Part shown: positions 57,027 to 64,000 of the stretch, in pieces
How the letters are laid out: the number at the start of each line of letters is the position of its first letter
Position numbering within the stretch: position 1 is the first letter of the stretch
NCBI GenBank assembly: GCA_030141605.1
Contig: JAQGDQ010000333.1
Location: forward strand, 1-64,000
Reading direction: 5' to 3'
DNA from: Tubiluchus corallicola
Taxonomy: Eukaryota; Priapulida; Priapulimorpha; Priapulimorphida; Tubiluchidae
DNA: 64,000 nt
The notes under the pieces: model-generated
Told to the model about the DNA's origin: nothing
What the model saw: only the letters and a program-made list of their open reading frames with translations
Databases searched by the model: none
Translations under genes and position numbers: made by a program

Positions 57027-57830
57027 CTGAAAACACAAAAACAATCAAAACACTAAATAAAGAGCACATTTTCCTTGAATTGTTGTATGACTCGAGTATA
57101 AAGCATTAAATAGTTTACAAAAAGGGAAATATGGCATATATTCAGCCCTGGCCTTAAAAACTACCTAGAAATCTTTGTGCTAGCTGAACCGGTAAGTGCT
57201 TCAGGATACGCTTTCCACTAAAAGTTGTTTACTTGCAGCAACCAATTGCAAAGCCCTTAGATCTTTCAGGCTGTACCATGTCTCACATGCCCTGAGCCAA
57301 TCCGTGTTTCACAGCAAACAGCCTCTTTACTAAACAGTTCTTTGATACAGCTGACTGCGGCAAGGATTAACTTCTTTTATCCAATCAAAACAAATTAGGA
57401 TAAGACATTTAAGAATATTTTTAGGTTCAAGCCAATAAGATTTTCACTTTTTGAAGGCTTAATACTGCAGTGCATGTAAAAGACACGATATTTTGACAGA
57501 CAGAACGTTGCAATTTAATTGTGGCTCGGGTCTTAAAGTAAGGACTTTTTTACACAGGCAAGACTGATAACATCGAAAATAAAGCTGTTAACCTGGCCAG
57601 CAAATTGATTTGATAAGACCCATGATGTCACGGATCGATGGATCAATCGACGGAGCAAGTTTCGGAGCACTAACACTACGGAAAGTTAAATGTCGGCAAA
57701 TAAAAGACAGATAACAGTAATTTAAATGTATATATTTGATTTTTAATTCACTTTCATATTGTGTAAAAACTGAAAACCCAAATATGCCAGTAAATAATGT
57801 TCTACCTTCATTGCCCACAATATAACACAA
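57027..57830. other. Upstream intron / 5' region of minus-strand gene
   Basis: About 800 bp between the signal-peptide exon and a minus-strand LINE scrap. No TATA or other promoter element could be assigned with confidence, and the presence of a splice acceptor upstream of the ATG means the first exon and promoter lie further right, possibly outside the window. Confidence 0.4.
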
Positions 57831-57839
57831 TCTATAGTA

Positions 57840-58420
57840 TTACGGCATTGTTCAAGAGAAGATACAGAGTCAGGTTGGATATCAGGGGCCAGACTAATAC
57901 GCCTCCATTGAGTTCTTCTTAAAGCATTTTTAAGAGTAACAAACTGTGGTGACCAAACAACGCATGCACACTAATTGGTATAACTACAGCTTTATAAAGA
58001 GGTAAAATAACTTTCATAATCTACGTGATAAAATATAGCATTTTATCGTTCAAATGTATCTATTGGCCTGAAAAATAATATGCACAATATACATTTGTGT
58101 TCCTCTTCAGGTTGTTAGAGGAACAATTCACGTACAACTGATTATTCTTCAATAACACTATCTTTCAGATAATAAGGTGTAAAATTAAAACGAATGTGAA
58201 TTGTGCTACATTTATTAGATGTGAGAGACATTGCCCAGTTGTGAAATCGCTCAGTTTCAGAAAGGTCTGACTGTAAGATCTCTTGATCAGAGGAATTTCT
58301 AATTGGACAGCAAGGTGGATATCATCAATAAACAGTGGCATACGTGTGTGGAGTAGTTTCTCCCTGATACTGCAAATTCCATTTTTAGATATAAAACTTA
58401 AAAGGAAAAGTACTCCCATG
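57840..58420 (-). mobile_element. LINE RT fragment, minus strand
   Basis: Minus-strand reading shows MPLFIDDIHLAVQLEIPLI near 58340 (RT FxDD box) and, after frame changes, LYKAVVIPISVHALFGHHSL near 57940-58000, which matches the C-terminal thumb region of LINE reverse transcriptases. Stops occur throughout. No ends identified. Confidence 0.5.
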
Positions 58421-58639
58421 GTTTCACTATTTTATAACACACAGACGGCAAAGAGTAATTCTAAATGGTGTGACCACTTCATCGTTACCATCGAAGGATA
58501 GAGGTCAAGCATAAACAGCTTATAGACCTCTCCGTTGTTCCTTGTTTACTTTATTAAAAATAAAATTTAAAAATGAAGAAAATGATCATGAAGTATGGCG
58601 CAAGACTTCCTGCTGCCATTATGGCAACCCGGGATCTAT

Positions 58640-58820
58640 ATATTTTTCTGAATAGCATTTCCAGTGTCTATCAGTATCAAGACGAATCTTAAACAGGACA
58701 AGATTGAAGGCTTTAACTACAGTGTTCCATTCATTAATTACTGACCTTGCAAATGTAAACCTCCTTCTACTCTACCTTTGGGGAACTGTTCTCTTCTTAA
58801 TTTCACGAAGAATTAGTTAT
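58640..58820 (-). mobile_element. LINE C-terminal scrap, minus strand
   Basis: Minus-strand reading gives RRRFTFARSVINEWNTVVKA then FNLVLFKIRLDTDRHW. This resembles the conserved end of Jockey/CR1-type ORF2 proteins (R..F..R.VN.WN.L......FK..LD..). Its position upstream of the RT box at 58.35 kb on the same strand means it belongs to a different copy. Confidence 0.5.
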
Positions 58821-59308
58821 TACCCCCTATATTCATATTTATAATCATATTCAATTCATATTCCGTCTAATTTTACAACGCCTTATTATCTGAAAGATGG
58901 TGTAACCAGTAACATTTATATCAAGCAAGATAGCGTTTTATGTATACATTATCCAAAAAATAAGGACTTAGATGATAACTATCTGTAAACGGTCCTTTCT
59001 TATATGCCTTTTGAAACTGTCAACTGATAAAGCAGTAATGGTTGTTAATGTAGCTTTATAGATAAGGGCAATTCGCCAGTCTATCAAGCTTACCTGTATT
59101 TTGATACCGTATGGTTTTGCTATAGTAATTGCGATGAAAGTTTACAAATATTAGACATTTTGGCACAAAATAACATAAAAAATGCGAATCCTTTCCCTAC
59201 CGCCGCGTCCGTTACCATCGAGACCAAGCGTTTCGTTTATTGGTTGCTAATACTTTGTGACGTAGTTTGCTGCTACGGCCATTCTTAAGGCCCAACTAAT
59301 TTACCGCT
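58821..59308. other. AT-rich spacer, nothing identified
   Basis: About 490 bp with no recognised feature. Confidence 0.4.
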
Positions 59309-59961
59309 GACGAAGAAAAGACTGAAAAACATCCGATTAAGGAGCGTTAGGGTATTATTACTTTTTTGCGTTTTTATTCGATATGGTTGCATGTTCTGCA
59401 ATCTTTCATGACTCGTAATGCCGGGTGTGTAGGATAGACACTATCATTGCATAGACCAATTAGCAGGGGTAAATAACAAATATGAATGCAGTTTATTGAA
59501 AAGAAAAGACGTTGTATGCAAGTACAAGTAGTCAGTTCCATTACATAATAAAATAAGTATGTTTACACTTAACTGTCATCCCATCTGAGTGTGTTGCATA
59601 CAAGTCTTCACAACATAGTTCTACAAATGAGTAATACACTTGGAGTTGGCATCTGGAATTTCTAGTGTTTAACTACTTTGTAAAACTATGTCGCGAAGAC
59701 TTTGCATATTGTGTATGTGTGCGCCATTTTATTCCCGTAGTCCTTTTCATATAACGTCTTCTCTTTTCAATAAACTTCATTCATATTTGTTATTTACACC
59801 CTGCTAGTTGGTCTATGCAATGATAGTGTCTATCCTACACACCCGCCATTACGAGTCATGAAAGATTGTTGAACATGCAACCATGACGAATAAAAACCCA
59901 AAAAAGTAATATTACCCTAACTCTCCTTAATCGGATGTTTTAGGTCTTTTCTTTTCGTCAG
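59309..59961. mobile_element. Palindromic foldback element, ~650 bp
   Basis: The left arm from 59309 (TGACGAAGAAAAGACTGAAA) is the reverse complement of the right arm ending at about 59961 (complement of TGACGAAAAGAAAAGACCTA). Pairing continues inward: AGGATAGACACTATCATTGC (left, 59432) with its complement near 59822-59841, and GTCTTCACAACATAGTTCTAC (left, ~59604) with GTAAAACTATGTCGCGAAGAC (right, ~59680). The whole is therefore one long imperfect palindrome centred near 59655. No coding potential. No convincing target duplication was found. Confidence 0.85.
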
Positions 59962-59999
59962 AAGAAATTGAGTAAACAAAAAAAGATTCTCAGCCTTAA

Positions 60000-60470
60000 A
60001 ACTGTATTTCTGTATAACTCTGAGCTCTGGACATTAAAAGCCAAATCATAAAGCTGAAATCGATGCGTTTCAAAGGTGAAATGCCAGAAACATTTTTGGT
60101 AATGGCCAAAGAAATTTCAAACAAAGATCTATATGAAAAAATAAAAGAAGAACCTTGGACAAGAAAAATAAAAATACGCTGTTTAAGAGTTTAAGATGGA
60201 TTCGGCATATGCTTAGACTACCTGATAATATTCCAGTGAAGATAGCTCTTCAACAAGCCATAGAACCAGCTAAAAAACCTGCAGGAGGACAAATGTTAAC
60301 ATATTCAGATTTTGCACAGAAAGATTTAAACACTTCAGCATTGATCCTTAGAAATAAATGCATTTGGGGCGTTGCGGTGAACACAGAGTCCTGGCATAGG
60401 GAGGTGAGCAGAATCATGTCCCTGGATGTATGATTTACTGGATGATGATGATGATTCCTGTGGCAAAATT
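60000..60470 (+). mobile_element. LINE 3' fragment with GAT-repeat tail
   Basis: Reads KEISNKDLYEKIKEEPWTRK, then after a frame change RWIRHMLRLPDNIPVKIALQQA, KPAGGQ and WHREVSRIMSLDV, ending at a TGA near 60431. It is followed by GATGATGATGATGATT. The W..H.LR.P motif, the terminal V.R.MS and a short trinucleotide tail are typical of one widespread LINE group. Severely 5'-truncated. Confidence 0.7.
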
Positions 60471-60895
60471 CTTGCTCGGTGGTGATGCTGACAGATACTG
60501 ACTTTAATTTTTTAACTAAATTAAAGTATTTCATCTTAAATGCTCGCCTGCTTATATAGCTGGGCATCCTGCTCCTGCCTGTGGCAAAATTCGATTTTAT
60601 GCGCGATGAACAATTTGTAGTTTTAAATAAATCTTTTTGTATCAAATAATTGTAACTTATCCGTGATTGTACTTATATTTTGGTGCCAAACAGTCGGGAA
60701 AAGAGATCTTTAGATGAGTATGGCTGAGTGTGACAATATTAAACACTCTAGAAGTATATCGAAATATTGGGTGAAGACTGGTATAAAATTACAAAGAGAG
60801 GCTGTGTCTAGTGAAACGCCCAACTTTGCTAAAACCAGATTCAAGACCATGTAGTCCTAGTGATTTCCAGCAACATGCAAGTTATATGATTTTGT
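60471..60895. other. Spacer before BEL/Pao element
   Basis: About 420 bp with no gene. It may contain the 5' untranslated region or LTR of the following retroelement, but I see no paired LTR in the window. Confidence 0.4.
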
Positions 60896-60896
60896 T

Positions 60897-61800
60897 TTGC
60901 GACGAGTGAATAACTGTGATTTTGCACGTACTGAAAGTGCAGAAAATTCATCAAGTAATAATGTAGTCGGTGCAGAAGTCACCAATGTAAAACTATCTAA
61001 ATTGCAACTGCCAACTTTCAGTGGTGACTCATTAAATTTTTATGAATTTTGGGAAATGTACATTGCCTCTGTTGATGCTAAACCTGTACCAGACGCATTC
61101 ATAAAATTATTTACTTGAAGAGCTTACTTAAAAGTGAAGCTGCTCATGCGATAGATGGCCTGCAGCTTGTAGATGGCATTTATAAGGAAGCTGTTTCTTT
61201 GCTAAAAGAGAGATTTGGTGATAAAGATGCAATCGAGATGTCATTGTTGAATAAACTGTGGCAGTTAAAGCCCATCACTGATTCGAAAAATATTGAAGCA
61301 CAAGGAAATTTTGTAGACGAGCTTGAAGTTGTTATAAGAGGCCTCCGTGCAATGGGACTTAGTACAGAAGAATTAGGTAAAACCCTAAAACCTCTCTTTT
61401 TAGCAAAAATTCCATATCCTTGGCGTGTTGAATGGGAGCGAGTTCATGAAAAGCAAAGTTGATATTAGATGAAAGGCTGCTTCATATACTCGCCATAGAG
61501 AGTCTGGTGAATGTAGTCGTCATGCTGGGTGTAAGAATTTAGGTGTGAGGAGCACCCTAGATTCAGTTTCTGTTCTTCAATCTAGTGATTCTCGTGTACT
61601 TTCAGCTTCAAAGAATTCCCATTGTTTATTTTGTGGTGGAGCTCAACATATGTGGTGTGATTGTGCAGCTCTTCCTACTATGACTTTGCAAGAGCGAAAA
61701 CAGAAGGTTGCTTAGCAGCACCATTGTTTTTTGTGTCTTGGTTTAAACCACAGAGCTGATACTTGCCGTAAACCTCCATGCAAGCGATTTAGTAAACGGC
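60897..61800 (+). pseudogene. BEL/Pao gag with zinc knuckles
   Basis: LSKLQLPTFSGDSLNFYEFW opens the DUF1759 domain. A stop at 61116 is followed, in the next frame from 61115, by LKSEAAHAIDGLQLVDG and AVSLLKERFGDKDAI. Then come HCLFCGGAQHMWCDC (C-2-C-4-H type) and HHCFLCLGLNHRADTC, two knuckle-like clusters on either side of a TAG near 61714. This matches the DUF1759 plus zinc-knuckle layout of BEL/Pao polyproteins. Confidence 0.8.
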
Positions 61801-61824
61801 ATCATTATTTATTGTGCAATTCAA

Positions 61825-62755
61825 TTACTATTCGCGTTTTTATAGATCCTGGTGCCACTACCTCTCTTATTTTGTGTGATGTTGCAGAGCGAGCAGGCTG
61901 TGAAATTATAGGCGAGCGTAATCTTTCGTTATGCGTGGACTTAGCACACCGCAACAGAAATGTTACATTGTTCATGTTAAACTTCAAACAAATATAGGAA
62001 AATTGTATTCAATATGTACCCACAGCTGTTGTTTCAATATTTGGGTGGCTTTGCATGGCACCTGTACTGAAAAATTGAACAAATGTGATGGTGATTCAGT
62101 TTGCTGTTCACAAGTGATTGATGGATCTGCACCCGTGAATGATATACAGCAGTTGTGGTCCTTAGACAGCATAGACAGCCCTACTGATGAGCTTCAGTGT
62201 AGTGATTCTTTAATATGGCAGCACTTTTGAAATAATCTGCGCTTCGAAGTTGGGCGATATTGTGTTAAGCTTCCATGGAAAGTGGATCACCCACCACTAT
62301 TAAATAATTGGAAGTCTGCTGAAATACAAAGGGGTAAATTAGAATCTAAATTGAGTCCAGAATTGCATGTGCAATATGATTCAGAGATAAAATCTATGAT
62401 TCAGTTGGGTTTTGTAAAACCAGTGTCACCTTGTGATGATTTGGAAGATGGTGCAGTATACTATTTGCCTCATCGACCTGTGATTCGTGAAGACAAGGAA
62501 ACAACAAAGATTCGACCTGTTTTTAATGCAAGTGCTATGGGTCCTAATGGTGTGTCTTTAATTACGCATCTTGAGATCGGTCCTAATTTATTGCCTCAGA
62601 TACCGGGTATTATGTAGCAATTTCGTTCCAATCCAGTTGGTTTTTGCTGTGATTCAGAAAAAGCATTTTAATGATTGCAGTGTCTGGCAAAGATCAGAAT
62701 GTTTTGCGATTTTTATGGCATGGTAGTGAATATAAATTTGTGAGGCTTCCGTGAC
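61825..62755 (+). pseudogene. BEL/Pao protease and reverse transcriptase relic
   Basis: ITIRVFIDPGATTSLILCDV near 61828-61890 aligns with the DTGA...S box of the retroviral-type aspartic protease, but the Thr is Pro, so it would be inactive. The RT begins around 62282 (HPPLLNNWKSAE). It continues QLGFVKPVSP, AVYYLPHRPVIREDKETTK, IRPVFNASAMGPNGVSL and LLPQIPGIM, then TAG at 62615, and residual RT (FCCDSEKAF) further on. Part of the palm is deleted before 62760. Confidence 0.75.
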
Positions 62756-63109
62756 AAAGCACTATATACTCAGTGTAACTGCATCTGTGTTTGACCCTTT
62801 AGGAATGGTCTGTGGCATTTTGGTCTAGCTGGGAAATTTTAATTAAAATTCTCCAGGATCTGTGGAGAGGTGGCATAGGTTGGGATGCATGTATTGATGA
62901 TAAGATATTGTTAAGGCAGTTTGATTCCTTTTGTATGCAACTTAGGCAACTGTCTGACCTTATCTTAATGTAGATAGTAATTACTCTGTACATGTGTTCT
63001 CTGATGCTTCTGTTTTAGGCTATTGTGCTGTATGTTATGTTCGATGCAAAACTGATGTGGTGTACAAATTTACTTTGTGCTTGCTAGAACTAGGTTGACC
63101 CTGTAAAGC

Positions 63110-64000
63110 AAATAACTCTGCCTCGCTTAGAACTTAATGCTTGTTTACTTGGTTCTAAACTTGTGAATCACTTAGGTTTTATGTTAGCAATGGAGAATAC
63201 ACAACTGTACCTTTGGACAGATTCAATGATAGCACTGCATTGGATGAATGGTGATTTATCTAAACGAGATTCTTACGTGAAATCCAGAGTGAAGAAAATT
63301 CGTGACTTGGGGAGCTCTCCAGGAAGCTTGGGGGTCGTGTGACTGGTGAGCAAAATCCAGCAGACTTGTGGACGAGACCAGTGACTGTAAATCAACTTCT
63401 TCTTTCTATGTGGCTCACAGGTCCTGCTTGGTTATACCTGTCTTGCGATAAGTGGCCTGGAAAGCCAGATTTATAGTATAATGCTGTGCACACTGTTGAT
63501 GTGAACTTTGCTTTAGAAGACTCCACTTTAGTGTACAGAATATCATACAAGTAACTTCCTTTAGCTCGTTTCGTAAATTGCATAGAGTGACAGCCTGGGT
63601 GATACGTTTTGTATCTAACTTGAGGAAACCAGCTAACGATAGACAGCTCATTGATGTGATCACTGCTGATGAATTGCATAATGCTGAGAGATTGTGGTGG
63701 CTTTCTGTACAACAGATTCATTATGCAACTGATTTAAACCATTTAGTTCAGGATAAACATGTGAAAAGGGATTCGAAGCTGTATTTACTTTATCCCCAAT
63801 TAGATTAAGCTGGAATAATGAGAATTGGTGGAAGACTTGGGTATGAGAATAAACTTCAGGTGATTCTTCCAGAGCGTTCATACATTGTTACTCTCTTGAT
63901 TCGCTTTTACCACGAAAATCATCTCCATGCTGGCGTGAATCAAACCCTACGTGCATTACGTGAGAAGTATTTGATTGTACACGGCAGGAAATTGGTATCA
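63110..64000 (+). pseudogene. BEL/Pao RNase H-like and integrase N-terminal relic
   Basis: Reads ITLPRLELNACLLGSKL near 63112, YLWTDSMIALHWMNG near 63210 (RNase H-like), VTGEQNPADLWTRPVT near 63340, HRVTAWVIRFVSNLRK (frame from 63578), and from about 63815 the zinc-binding N-terminus of integrase (MRIGGRLGYENKL, VTLLIRFYHENHLHAG, QTLRALREKYLI). The catalytic integrase core would lie beyond 64000. Several stops and frame changes are present. Confidence 0.8.

Larger units (their letters stand above)
60897..64000 (+). mobile_element. BEL/Pao LTR retrotransposon, degenerate, cut by window edge
   Basis: Plus-strand relics appear in BEL/Pao order: a DUF1759-type gag (60980-61460), a zinc knuckle (61620-61800), an aspartic protease (about 61825-61960), reverse transcriptase (62280-62750), RNase H-like (63110-63300), and an integrase N-terminus (63810-64000). 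Stops and frameshifts occur in all domains. The 5' LTR was not identified, and the 3' part lies beyond the window. Confidence 0.82.

Overview
The window is animal nuclear DNA, AT-rich and packed with decayed transposons. The evidence for an animal is: minus-strand exons that each carry one extracellular protease-inhibitor-type domain, all bounded by phase-1 splice sites; THAP-domain P-type transposons; many APE/RT non-LTR elements (LINEs); Gypsy and BEL/Pao relics; a Penelope-like RT fragment; hAT and Tigger/pogo elements. The repertoire suits a non-vertebrate metazoan, probably a marine invertebrate, but I cannot name a phylum. No prokaryotic operons, rRNA or convincing tRNA genes were seen.

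Host gene. The only non-transposon coding sequence I can defend runs right to left on the minus strand. A signal-peptide exon lies at 57.0 kb, a Kunitz/BPTI exon at 36.2-36.4 kb, a very Cys-rich exon ending in a stop at 10.0-10.1 kb, two related lustrin-type Cys-rich exons at 8.2-8.4 and 1.2-1.35 kb, and a Kazal exon at 0.73-0.88 kb. All begin in phase 1, and all except the 10.0 kb one also end in phase 1, so they can be joined in frame. The simplest model is one secreted multi-domain (papilin-like) inhibitor gene spanning more than 56 kb and leaving the window on the left. Its introns hold nearly everything else. The 10.0 kb exon may be an alternative C-terminus.

Layout. 1-650: GT-rich minisatellite. 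2848-7978: a long inverted-repeat (foldback) element whose right arm is split by a P-type transposon (4482-7748, 63-bp terminal inverted repeats, 8-bp target duplication). 12.0-17.35 kb: decayed Gypsy element interrupted by a 5'-truncated LINE. 17.58-22.2 kb: near full-length LINE with coiled-coil ORF1 and a PHD-EN-RT ORF2. 25.9-26.3 kb: 437-bp hAT MITE containing a CT microsatellite. 28.9-30.3 and 35.3-36.17 kb: two related LTR-like repeats. 31.4-32.6 kb: hAT (DUF4371-type) transposase relic. 32.7-33.83 kb: minus-strand LINE tail. 34.15-35.29 kb: Penelope-like RT relic. 37.1-39.3 kb: three tandem copies of a ~0.72-kb unit. 39.8-40.77 kb: minus-strand LINE relic. 41.3-47.16 kb: LINE carrying a second P element (42971-46227) whose right end is truncated at a deletion. 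48.28-52.87 kb: LINE whose first ORF region encodes a PHD-like finger, a coiled coil and two CCCH fingers. 54455-56391: Tigger/pogo element with TA target duplication. 57.8-58.9 kb: minus-strand LINE scraps. 59309-59961: palindromic foldback element. 60.0-60.45 kb: LINE tail. 60.9-64 kb: BEL/Pao element cut by the window edge.

None of the transposase, integrase or reverse transcriptase genes is fully intact here. The P and CCCH-LINE copies are the least decayed. Several insertions are nested, which gives a relative order of events.
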